Assembly: GCA_024641805.1 (NCBI GenBank)
Contig: JAHECJ010000110.1
Location: 1 to 6,831 of the forward strand
From: Desulfococcus sp.
Lineage (GTDB): Bacteria; Desulfobacterota; Desulfobacteria; Desulfobacterales; Desulfosalsimonadaceae
DNA length: 6,831 nt
Direction of reading: 5' to 3'
The translations under genes were made by a program, and so were the position numbers. How positions within the stretch are numbered: the first letter of the stretch is position 1; every line of letters starts with the position of its first letter. Under the pieces are notes generated by a model. The model saw only the letters and a list, made by a program, of their open reading frames with translations. It did not search any database and was not told where the DNA came from. This document shows, one piece after another, positions 1 through 5,540 of this stretch.

Positions 1-1
1 T

Positions 2-73
2 TTTGCCGCCCATCAAGGGAATATCCGGTTGGCGCTTCGGGAGTTGTATGATGTGTGGGCGGACAAAGAATGA
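2..73 (+). CDS. C-terminal fragment of an unidentified protein (5' truncated by window edge)
   Basis: The frame starting at base 2 is open from the window edge and reads 23 residues, ending ...LALRELYDVWADKE before a TGA at 71-73. The fragment is charged and looks helical, with plausible codon use, so it is probably the tail of a real plus-strand gene. It is too short to assign a family. The stop codon directly abuts the first base of the palindromic repeat at 74-197, so that repeat lies immediately after the coding region. Confidence 0.5.
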   Translation, partial: FAAHQGNIRLALRELYDVWADKE

Positions 74-197
74 TGGCGTCTTTCAAACTCCCATCTACTG
101 CGTTGTAGCGGTTTTTCAGGTACTTCAAGATACTACTTGTATACTTTCTTGCCTTAAAAACAGCTACGCCTTGTATATGTGACTTTGAACTTAGCCA
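74..197. repeat. Imperfect palindromic intergenic repeat, ~124 bp (copy 1)
   Basis: The two ends are inverted copies: bases 74-98 and the reverse complement of 173-197 match at 18 of 25 positions, sharing TGGC, TTCAAA and CAT.TAC blocks. A second inner pair, 105-120 against 152-167, matches 14 of 16 (GTAGC.GTTTTT.AGG). The whole unit can fold into one long interrupted hairpin with a loop near 121-151. It fills the gap between a plus-strand gene ending at 73 and a minus-strand gene ending at 239. The layout (TGGC start, GCGTTG at 100-105, GCCTTG at 168-173, CCA end) is shared with the repeat at 5392-5513. It is probably a non-coding dispersed repeat of REP or MITE type. No target-site duplication is obvious. 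Confidence 0.75.
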
Positions 198-238
198 TAC
201 TGTTGTTTTTTACTGAACCAGCAAAATAACAGCGTCGA

Positions 239-559
239 TTACTTCGGAAGTTTATCGCCAAGAACCAATTTTTTAAACATTGTCGAGATCCAGCGGCCCG
301 GAATGCCGGATGCCGAATACCCGATGGTCGCCATCATGATATAGATCAAAATTCTGGCACTGATTCCCATGGACGGGGGCGCGGCCAGGGGAGACAGAAC
401 AGCGGAGAAGATCACCCCGATCAAAATCCGCCAGGTATCCGGCAAAAACAGTATATAAAAAACAATGTAGCTGGGTGTCATGGGTCGTTTTTTCAATTTA
501 TCACCTATGATAATTTTTTTTAAATTATCTATCTTATGAAAACCCATTTTGACAATCAT
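239..559 (-). CDS. Small two-helix membrane protein, function unknown
   Basis: A 106-residue protein with a basic N-terminus (several Lys in residues 1-25) and two hydrophobic segments, roughly residues 32-58 (YIVFYILFLPDTWRILIGVI...) and 67-90 (ISARILIYIMMATIGYSASG). These are joined by a short Ala/Pro-rich loop, and a basic tail follows. It looks like an inner-membrane protein with both termini cytoplasmic by the positive-inside rule. I do not recognise a family. An internal ATG four codons downstream (MGFHK...) is an alternative start, since no strong ribosome-binding site decides between them. It is divergent from the pseudouridine synthase gene, with a 50 bp shared upstream region, and convergent with the truncated gene at the window start. 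A coding call rests on length, coherent hydrophobicity and the absence of a competing frame. Confidence 0.65.
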   Translation of the reverse strand: MIVKMGFHKIDNLKKIIIGDKLKKRPMTPSYIVFYILFLPDTWRILIGVIFSAVLSPLAAPPSMGISARILIYIMMATIGYSASGIPGRWISTMFKKLVLGDKLPK

Positions 560-567
560 AAAAACGC

Positions 568-586
568 ATTCATCCGGGTGATGAAT
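568..586. promoter_or_regulatory. Perfect 7-bp inverted repeat in divergent intergenic region
   Basis: ATTCATC-CGGGT-GATGAAT: 7-bp arms with a 5-base centre, located between the divergent starts at 559 and 610. It could be a protein-binding operator serving both genes or a small hairpin in the leader of the pseudouridine synthase transcript. No clear -35/-10 pair was found beside it, so its role is an inference from symmetry and position. Confidence 0.4.
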
Positions 587-609
587 AAAAAATATGAAAA
601 GGCATTATC

Positions 610-1368
610 ATGATCACCATCAATTTTAAATCCTTACAAATACCGGTGCTTGCCTCTGCAAAAGGATGGCTGGCGGTGGACAAGCCGGCCGGTCTGTCCA
701 TCCACAATGACCCCGGTCGCGATCTGTGCTCTATCACACTGGATTATATCCAAAAAAAGCCATCGATATTCAAAGACATCATTCTTGATCCCGGCTACGG
801 AATCCATCCGGTTCATCGCCTGGATAAAGAGACCAGCGGGGTGCTGCTGCTGGCCGCCGACCGGGAAACATTCCGGTTTTTTTCAGAACAGTTTGAAACA
901 CGGAGTGTAAAAAAACGGTATATCGCCATATTGCACGGGTCGCTCACCCCGGTGAAAACCGGCCACTTTTGGGGAACCTGGCAATGGCCTCTGGCAAAAG
1001 ACAGCGGAGGCAGAAAAAACCCCGTGGGCAGCGGCCCCAAACAGCCCTGCGAAACCCGGTACCGAATCATCGATACCAGCGCCCACTACACCCTGGTGGA
1101 GGTTGAACTACTCACAGGCAGGAAACACCAGATCCGGCGGCATACCAAACTGGCCGGCCATCCGGTGGTGGGCGACGCCCGTTACGGCTCAGACCGGGCC
1201 ATCAAATTTCTGAAGGAAAACTGCGGCTTTGACCGGCTCGGACTGCACGCCCGTTCGCTGACAGTCGTGTTGCCGGAAAACCAAGGATCTCAAACGATTG
1301 AAACGCCGGAACTACCCGCCCAGATGCGGGAGATTTTTGAGAAGGATTGTATCAATTCAGAAGGATGA
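610..1368 (+). CDS. RluA-family RNA pseudouridine synthase
   Basis: This enzyme isomerises uridine to pseudouridine in rRNA or tRNA in the cytoplasm. The 252-residue protein carries the family signatures in order: GWLAVDKPAGLSIH (19-32, motif I), the catalytic motif HRLDKETSG (69-77) with the nucleophilic aspartate at D72, KRYIAILHG (102-110), and LLTGRKHQIRRH (167-178) followed by GHPVVGDARYG (183-193) and LGLHARSL (210-217). There is no N-terminal S4 domain; the protein starts directly in the catalytic fold. The RKHQIRRH form (instead of the commoner RTHQIRVH) recalls the TruC branch, which modifies tRNA U65, but substrate specificity cannot be read from this alone. The start is supported by AAGG at 599-602, seven bases before the ATG. 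No other gene clearly shares its transcript; mazE begins 94 bp downstream with its own promoter. Confidence 0.93.
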   Translation: MITINFKSLQIPVLASAKGWLAVDKPAGLSIHNDPGRDLCSITLDYIQKKPSIFKDIILDPGYGIHPVHRLDKETSGVLLLAADRETFRFFSEQFETRSVKKRYIAILHGSLTPVKTGHFWGTWQWPLAKDSGGRKNPVGSGPKQPCETRYRIIDTSAHYTLVEVELLTGRKHQIRRHTKLAGHPVVGDARYGSDRAIKFLKENCGFDRLGLHARSLTVVLPENQGSQTIETPELPAQMREIFEKDCINSEG

Positions 1369-1398
1369 AGTATTGAATAAAATAAAAACATTGCTTCC

Positions 1399-1427
1399 TT
1401 GACTTTTAAGCCAAATGTAATTACAAT
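1399..1427 (+). promoter_or_regulatory. Sigma-70-type promoter of the mazEF operon with overlapping operator-like palindrome
   Basis: A TTGACT -35 box (1399-1404) and a TACAAT -10 box (1422-1427) are separated by exactly 17 bases, close to consensus. A perfect 10-bp palindrome TGTAATTACA (1416-1425) overlaps the -10 box. A second inverted pair, AAACATTG (1386-1393) and CAATGTTT (1424-1431), brackets the core promoter. MazE-type antitoxins repress their own promoters, with the toxin as co-repressor, so these symmetric sites are good candidates for MazE or MazEF binding. The predicted transcript starts near 1434, about 30 bases before the mazE ATG. Confidence 0.65.
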
Positions 1428-1462
1428 GTTTCCACCGATAAAATAAAATCCTGGAGACAAAG

Positions 1463-1717
1463 ATGAGAGCACGCATTGTAAAAATCGGCAATTCCCAAGG
1501 CATCCGGATTCCAAAACCGATTCTGGAACAGACCGGCATCATGGATGATGTTGAGCTTGAAGTTGACAATAATCAGATCATTCTCCGCCCGGCCAGTAAT
1601 CCCCGAAACGGATGGGAGTCTGAATTCAAAACCATGGCAGAAAATGGTGACGACAAATTGATTGATGAAATGGATTTGATTTCAAACGAATGGGATGATG
1701 ACCAATGGCAGTGGTAG
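1463..1717 (+). CDS. mazE: MazE/PemI-like antitoxin (AbrB-type DNA-binding domain)
   Basis: An 84-residue antitoxin that should neutralise the MazF toxin encoded immediately downstream and repress the operon. Residues 1-45 form an AbrB/MazE swapped-hairpin domain with the classic core KIGNSQGIRIPK (7-18), followed by an IILRP strand (39-43). Residues 49-84 are acidic with a tryptophan-rich end (NGWESEF..., NGDDKLIDE, WDDDQWQW), as expected for the disordered tail that threads along the MazF dimer and blocks its active site. The start is fixed by GGAG at 1453-1456, six bases upstream. The last 13 bases overlap the start of mazF, indicating translational coupling. As a family, such antitoxins are Lon/Clp substrates. 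Length is typical. Confidence 0.93.
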   Translation: MRARIVKIGNSQGIRIPKPILEQTGIMDDVELEVDNNQIILRPASNPRNGWESEFKTMAENGDDKLIDEMDLISNEWDDDQWQW

Positions 1718-2034
1718 TCCATCGATTTGATGTTTATCTGACTGCTCTTGATCCAACAGTCGGTTCCGAAATCCAGAAAATACGACCGTGTCTGGTCATT
1801 TCACCGGATGAAATGAACTTCCATATCAACACCGTTATCGTCGCGCCGATGACAAGTGTGGTCAAAAATTACCCGACACGGGTTGGATGTAAATTTAAAA
1901 AGCAACAGGGCCAAATTGTTTTAGACCAGATACGAACGCTGGATAAAAAACGTTTGATTAAAAAAATGGGAACCATAGATCCCAAAACCCAGTTGGAAGT
2001 AATTTCTGTCCTGCAACGGTTATTTGCTTTTTGA
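1705..2034 (+). CDS. mazF: MazF/PemK/ChpB-family toxin, sequence-specific mRNA endoribonuclease
   Basis: A 109-residue toxin of the PemK/MazF SH3-barrel family, which cleaves cellular RNA at short motifs and halts growth when MazE is degraded. Visible signatures: HRFDVYLTALDPTVGSEIQK (6-25, the usual RGDVY...GSE start with Phe at the Gly position), IRPCLVIS (26-33) with R27 matching the catalytic Arg, VAPMTS (46-51) with T50 matching the catalytic Thr, and the strand IVLDQIRTLDKKRL (71-84) that shapes the active site. All key residues are intact and the length is normal, so the toxin looks functional. The recognition sequence cannot be predicted. The ATG lies inside the mazE coding region, so translation probably depends on that of mazE. 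The gene ends 71 bp before a long inverted repeat and converges on gatB. Confidence 0.95.
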   Translation: MAVVVHRFDVYLTALDPTVGSEIQKIRPCLVISPDEMNFHINTVIVAPMTSVVKNYPTRVGCKFKKQQGQIVLDQIRTLDKKRLIKKMGTIDPKTQLEVISVLQRLFAF

Positions 2035-2105
2035 TCAAAAAGTGCTTACCAAACTAGAAAAATCCTTTCGGCTTCAATCACTTAAAAACAATCTCATATG
2101 ATTTC

Positions 2106-2237
2106 AAAACCTCAGCTAACGTCTGAGGACAAGGCGTATAGACGATACAAAAGCGGAGCATACGAATGGTTGTGAGCATTTTAAAGAGTCTCGCAACCCA
2201 AAACAAAAAACAGTCATCGGGCGTTAGATGAGGTTTT
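2106..2237. repeat. 132 bp element with 25-bp imperfect inverted ends (copy 3 type; attC-like ends)
   Basis: Bases 2106-2130 and the reverse complement of 2213-2237 agree at 21 of 25 positions; two of the four differences are still G-T pairable. Inside, GGTTGTGAG (2168-2176) can pair with CTCGCAACC (2190-2198). The element fills most of the convergent gap between mazF and gatB and ends 8 bases from the gatB stop codon. Its ends contain CTAACG (2116-2121) and CGTTAGAT (2222-2229); the latter fits the integron attC core GTTRRRY in the orientation expected after a cassette gene. However, the opposite box (AGCTAAC) has one base off the RYYYAAC consensus, and the pairing continues outside the boxes. 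The inner ACAAGGCGTA (2129-2138) and CGCAAC (2192-2197) echo the other two repeats here, so I favour a dispersed palindromic repeat. It could also serve as a two-way transcription barrier. Confidence 0.7.
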
Positions 2238-2245
2238 ACTCTTCT

Positions 2246-3676
2246 TTATTTCAACTTCTGAGCCAGCAGCTTATTCACAATCTGCGGGTTGGCCTTGCCT
2301 TTCGTTTCCTTCATCACCTGCCCCACAAAAAAGCCCATGAGCTTGGCATTCCCGGCTTTGAATTTTTCCACTTCTCCGGGGTTGGCTGCGATCACCTGGT
2401 CCACCGCTGATTCAATCGCGGATTCATCGGTCACCTGGACCAGGCCCTTTTCCGCCACAATCGCTTTAGGAGCTTTCCCGGATTTGACCATTTCATCAAA
2501 CACGGTTTTGGCGATTTTTCCGCTGATCACATCGGCCTCGATCAAGGCGAGCAGCTCGGCCAGCTGGGAGGATGACACCGGCGACTGTTCGATGGTTTTT
2601 CCCTCGGCATTGAGCAGGCCCAGCAATGTGCCCATGACCCAGTTGCTGACCAGCTTGGGATTTTCAACAATGCGTGCGCAGTCTTCAAAATAATCGGCCA
2701 GTTCTTTGGCGGCTGTCAATACTTCCGCATCATAGAGGGGAAGGCCGTATTCGCTGACAAACCGCTCTTTCCGGGCTTCGGGCAGTTCGGGCAGGCTTTG
2801 TCTGACCGACGCGATCCACGCATCGTCAATGACGATCGGCACCAGGTCCGGGTCGGGGAAATACCGGTAATCATGAGCCTCTTCCTTGCCCCGCATGGAG
2901 TTGGATCGGTTTTTGGCGCTGTCCCACAGGCGGGTTTCCTGCACCACTTTGCCGCCCTCGGCAATGACGGCTTTCTGGCGCTTGATCTCATAAGCGATGG
3001 CGCTTTCAACATATTTGAAGGAATTCAGGTTTTTCAGTTCGGCCCGGGTGCCGAAGGTTTCGGTTCCTTTGGGACGGATGGACACATTGGCGTCACACCG
3101 GAAACTCCCTTCTTCCATGTTGCCGTCACTGATGCCCAGGTATCTTAAAATGGACCGGATTTGGCGCAGGTACGCACCGGCTTCTTCCGGGGATCGGATA
3201 TCCGGCTCGGAAACGATCTCAATCAATGGCGTTCCGGTCCGGTTATAATCCACCAGACTCACCGGCCGGACCGGATCATGGATGAGCTTGCCGGCATCTT
3301 CTTCCATGTGAATGCGGGTAATCCCGATCCGTTTGGTGGTTCCGTCTTCCAGGGTAATATTGATGTGCCCGTGTTCGGCAATGGGAAGTTCATACTGGGA
3401 AATCTGGTAGCCTTTGGGAAGGTCCGGATAAAAATAATTTTTTCTGGCAAACCGGCTCCGGCGCGAAATAGTGCAGTGGGTGGCAAGGCCCATGCGCATG
3501 GCAAATTCCACCACGGTTTTGTTTAACACCGGCAGCACCCCCGGCATTCCCAGACACACGGGGCACACATGGGTATTGGGGTCTGCACCGAACTCGGTGG
3601 AGCAGGAACAGAAAATTTTTGTATTGGTTTTTAGCTGGGAATGGACCTCAAGGCCGATAACCGGTTCAAATTCCAT
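2246..3676 (-). CDS. gatB: Aspartyl/glutamyl-tRNA(Asn/Gln) amidotransferase subunit B
   Basis: GatB is the tRNA-binding and kinase subunit of the GatCAB complex, which phosphorylates Glu (or Asp) on misacylated tRNA(Gln) (or tRNA(Asn)) and replaces it with the amide using ammonia from GatA. The 476-residue length is standard. Seen in order: EPVIGLEVHSQL (4-15); a zinc site of C23-x-C25 and C38-x-x-C41; YFYPDLPKGYQISQYE (81-96); a catalytic cradle region with HMEEDAGK (123-130) and DYNRTGTPLIEIVSEPD (143-159); EEGSFRCDANVS (188-199); and the GatB signature MRGKEEAHDYRYFPDPDL (261-278). The C-terminal part (about 325-476) is the helical YqeY-like tRNA-binding tail, including the late motif NPQIVNKLLAQKL. 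The start is set by AAGGA (minus strand, 3684-3688), seven bases before the ATG. gatA and gatC are not in the window. Presence of gatB implies indirect Gln and/or Asn charging. Confidence 0.98.
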   Translation of the reverse strand: MEFEPVIGLEVHSQLKTNTKIFCSCSTEFGADPNTHVCPVCLGMPGVLPVLNKTVVEFAMRMGLATHCTISRRSRFARKNYFYPDLPKGYQISQYELPIAEHGHINITLEDGTTKRIGITRIHMEEDAGKLIHDPVRPVSLVDYNRTGTPLIEIVSEPDIRSPEEAGAYLRQIRSILRYLGISDGNMEEGSFRCDANVSIRPKGTETFGTRAELKNLNSFKYVESAIAYEIKRQKAVIAEGGKVVQETRLWDSAKNRSNSMRGKEEAHDYRYFPDPDLVPIVIDDAWIASVRQSLPELPEARKERFVSEYGLPLYDAEVLTAAKELADYFEDCARIVENPKLVSNWVMGTLLGLLNAEGKTIEQSPVSSSQLAELLALIEADVISGKIAKTVFDEMVKSGKAPKAIVAEKGLVQVTDESAIESAVDQVIAANPGEVEKFKAGNAKLMGFFVGQVMKETKGKANPQIVNKLLAQKLK

Positions 3677-3775
3677 TTTTTTATCCTTAAACTTCGAAAA
3701 TTGGCACTCGCTGGATTAATGCAAATTCATATTTTCCGATGAGCTGTATAAAACGCAACGGTTTGTTAAACTTTT

Positions 3776-3805
3776 TTTATGTTATAAATGACGGCAAATC
3801 GTCAA
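3776..3805 (-). promoter_or_regulatory. Possible gatB promoter
   Basis: On the minus strand a TTGACG -35-like box (3800-3805) is followed after 18 bases by CATAAA (3776-3781), a weak -10 match. It sits about 100 bases upstream of the gatB start in the divergent gap. A small GACG...CGTC symmetry (3790-3803) overlaps the -35. This is a guess from consensus matching only. Confidence 0.3.
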
Positions 3806-3881
3806 CCTTTATTTAATGGTCGCATAAAAGACCCTGGCAAAAAACAGGCTTTTCCCAATCAATGCATCGCCCGATTTTATT

Positions 3882-3911
3882 TTGACAAATTCAATAACTG
3901 GAAGATATAGT
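3882..3911 (+). promoter_or_regulatory. Sigma-70-type promoter for the DUF2065 gene
   Basis: A perfect TTGACA -35 (3882-3887) and TATAGT -10 (3906-3911) with an 18-base spacer, about 45 bases upstream of the ATG at 3957. Just downstream, two near-tandem copies of TTAA(A)CTGTG lie at 3921-3930 and 3932-3940, around or just after the expected transcription start. Confidence 0.6.
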
Positions 3912-3956
3912 AATTTGTTTTTAAACTGTGCTTAACTGTGGGAGATTGAAGTAAAA

Positions 3957-4142
3957 ATGAAATTTTTTGTGTGTGTTATCGGCATGGTGATGATTATCGA
4001 AGGGCTCCCCTATTTCGGGTTTCCGGAGAATATGAAACAAATGATGAGGAAAGTCCTGGAAATTCCGGACGACTCCCTGCGCAAGTTCGGCTTTGTACTC
4101 ATGCTGACCGGGCTCATTCTTGTGTATATCGGCAAGATGTGA
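3957..4142 (+). CDS. DUF2065 (YjeT-like) small membrane protein
   Basis: A 61-residue protein with the DUF2065 layout: an N-terminal hydrophobic helix (residues 1-15, FFVCVIGMVMIIEG), the family EGLPYFGFPENMK segment (15-27), a short amphipathic stretch ending in LEIPDDSLRKFG (34-45), and a second hydrophobic helix (44-59, FGFVLMLTGLILVYIG). E. coli YjeT has the same pattern (EGL...P..., LPD..LRRFG). The biochemical role of the family is unknown; it is expected in the inner membrane. GGAG at 3941-3944 is rather far (12 bases) from the ATG, with a weaker GAAG closer. It lies upstream of queA in the same direction, 183 bp apart. Confidence 0.85.
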   Translation: MKFFVCVIGMVMIIEGLPYFGFPENMKQMMRKVLEIPDDSLRKFGFVLMLTGLILVYIGKM

Positions 4143-4185
4143 CCTGCCCTGCGGCAAAGCCCGGCTGATGCTTCCTCAAAAAACC

Positions 4186-4214
4186 GTTATTCCTGCCTTC
4201 ATCCGCTGTATAAT
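4186..4214 (+). promoter_or_regulatory. Possible queA promoter
   Basis: A perfect TATAAT (4209-4214) lies in the AT-rich gap before queA, with only a poor -35 match (GTTATT, 4186-4191) 17 bases upstream. The leader would be about 105 bases long. An additional -10-like or regulator site cannot be resolved by eye. Confidence 0.25.
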
Positions 4215-4325
4215 AAACCAAAACACCTGTTCAATGATAATGATTACAATCGGGATTTAATATCAAAATATTTCGCCCAACTCAGGCCAACAAAAAATAA
4301 TAGATTAGTGAACAAATAGAAAACC

Positions 4326-5387
4326 ATGTACGCCTTAACCGACTATGATTATTTTCTCCCGGAAGCCCTGATCGCCCAGGAACCGGTCGCCAAAAGAGAC
4401 CAGTCCCGGCTTCTGCATTTAAACCGGGAGACCGGAGAAATCCGCCATCATCAGTTTACATCCCTCACGGATCTGCTGAAAAAAGGGGATGTGCTGGTGA
4501 TCAATAATACGCAGGTGATTCCGGCGCGGATGTTCGGCCGCAAGGAGACCGGCGGAAAAATTGAGATCCTGATCGTCAACTATGCAGCCGCAAGGAATAA
4601 TCGAACCGGCGGAAAAATTGAATACGAATGCCTGGTCAAAGCATCCAAATCCCCCCAACCCGGCACCCGCATCGATTTCGGGCCGGATTTAAAGGCAACG
4701 GTAACGGCGGTTCACGAACGGACGTGCACCCTTGAATTTTTCAGCGAAAAACCGTTTGACGATGTGATGGACAAAAACGGTGTAATGCCGCTGCCGCCCT
4801 ATATCAAACGGGAACAGGCAACAGACCCGAAATGGAAAGACAAAACCACATATCAGACGGTTTACGCACAGCACAAAGGCGCGGTGGCTGCTCCCACCGC
4901 CGGCCTCCATTTTTCCGGCAACATGCTCTATCAATTAAAGGACCGGGGAGTTTTAATTGCCGACATTACCCTTCATGTGGGATACGGCACCTTCATGCCC
5001 ATCCGGAGTTCAGATATCCGCGACCACCAGATGCATTCAGAGCATTTCATCATATCCGAAAGCACCTCGGGAATGATCAATGCCGCAAAAGCCGACGGCC
5101 GACGGGTAGTGGCCGTGGGCACCACATCGGTAAGAACCCTGGAATATGTTGCCGATGAAAAGGGACGGATTCATCCGGGCACGGGCAACTGCGACATTTT
5201 CATATACCCGGGCTTCACGTTTAAATGCGTTGACGCTATGGTAACCAACTTTCATCTGCCTAAATCCACGCTGATCATGCTTGTGTCGGCATTTGCCGGG
5301 CGGGAGAATATCTTAAATGCCTATGGTGTTGCCGTAACCGAAAAATACCGGTTTTTCAGTTATGGGGATGCGATGTTCATTGAATAA
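4326..5387 (+). CDS. queA: S-adenosylmethionine:tRNA ribosyltransferase-isomerase (QueA)
   Basis: QueA transfers and rearranges the ribosyl part of AdoMet onto preQ1 at position 34 of tRNA(Tyr, His, Asn, Asp), giving epoxyqueuosine. The 353-residue protein shows the family hallmarks: DYDYFLPEALIAQEP (6-20), RDQSRLLHLNRETG (24-37), GDVLVINNTQVIPARMFGRK (54-73), ETGGKIEILI (74-83), GAVAAPTAGLHFS (185-197), LHVGYGTFMPIR (216-227), HSEHFIIS (237-244), VGTTSVRTLE (264-273), TNFHLPKSTLIMLVSAFAG (307-325) and YRFFSYGDAMFI (341-352). The start fits the family N-terminus, but no clear Shine-Dalgarno is visible, so initiation may be weak. Residues 71-99 contain a near-repeat (GRKETGGKIE then RNNRTGGKIE) caused by a direct DNA repeat. 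It is followed by a palindromic repeat and then tgt, the preceding enzyme of the same pathway. Confidence 0.98.
   Translation: MYALTDYDYFLPEALIAQEPVAKRDQSRLLHLNRETGEIRHHQFTSLTDLLKKGDVLVINNTQVIPARMFGRKETGGKIEILIVNYAAARNNRTGGKIEYECLVKASKSPQPGTRIDFGPDLKATVTAVHERTCTLEFFSEKPFDDVMDKNGVMPLPPYIKREQATDPKWKDKTTYQTVYAQHKGAVAAPTAGLHFSGNMLYQLKDRGVLIADITLHVGYGTFMPIRSSDIRDHQMHSEHFIISESTSGMINAAKADGRRVVAVGTTSVRTLEYVADEKGRIHPGTGNCDIFIYPGFTFKCVDAMVTNFHLPKSTLIMLVSAFAGRENILNAYGVAVTEKYRFFSYGDAMFIE
4537..4621 (+). repeat. Partial internal duplication within queA
   Basis: GCCGCAAGGA occurs at 4537-4546 and 4587-4596 (offset 50). ACCGGCGGAAAAATTGA occurs at 4548-4564 and 4605-4621 (offset 57). The order is the same in both copies, with seven extra bases in the second. 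This looks like an in-frame tandem duplication in the surface region after the conserved ETGGK motif, and the reading frame stays open. Confidence 0.7.
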
Positions 5388-5391
5388 ATGC

Positions 5392-5513
5392 TGGCTTCGC
5401 AAAAAGTCCAATTTCGGCGTTGCGCTTCATCCCTCGTCAATTCAGCGTACAAAAAGTACGCATCATTTCTGAAGGACTCGCGTGCCTTGAACTTGAAGCT
5501 TTTTTCTTTACCA
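5392..5513. repeat. Imperfect palindromic intergenic repeat, ~122 bp (copy 2)
   Basis: It starts TGGCTTCGCAAAAAG (5392 onward); the reverse complement of its right end starts TGGTAAAGAAAAAAG, so the ends are inverted copies. The centre is a perfect hairpin GCGTAC-AAAAA-GTACGC (5445-5461) with TTCAG/CTGAA (5441-5445 and 5469-5473) further out. It begins four bases after the queA stop and ends 28 bases before tgt. Its size and the order of GCGTTG (5417-5422) and GCCTTG (5484-5489) match the repeat at 74-197. I recall closely similar repeats in Desulfobacterota genomes, but this is from memory. It could weaken read-through from queA to tgt. Confidence 0.7.
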
Positions 5514-5540
5514 TCATAGAATGATTAACAATGGGGGAAT

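Noticed and set aside
2110..2128. CCTCAG-CTAACGT-CTGAGG hairpin as a mazF terminator
   Set aside because: The stem is perfect but is not followed by a T-run, and the same bases pair better with the far end of the 132 bp element.
2289..3526. Several plus-strand open frames of 80-134 codons antisense to gatB
   Set aside because: gatB is unambiguous in this stretch; these are frame shadows of its codon bias.
3760..3779. GTTT-GTT-AAAC followed by T-run as a terminator
   Set aside because: The stem is only four base pairs and no plus-strand gene ends upstream of it.
4143..4165. GC-rich GGCAAAGCC hairpin as a DUF2065 terminator
   Set aside because: The stem is three base pairs with no T-tract, so it is not a credible terminator.
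4231..4252. AATGATAATGATTACAATC resembling a Fur box upstream of queA
   Set aside because: Only about two of three expected hexamer units fit, and queA has no known link to iron control; the sequence is in an AT-rich gap where such matches arise by chance.
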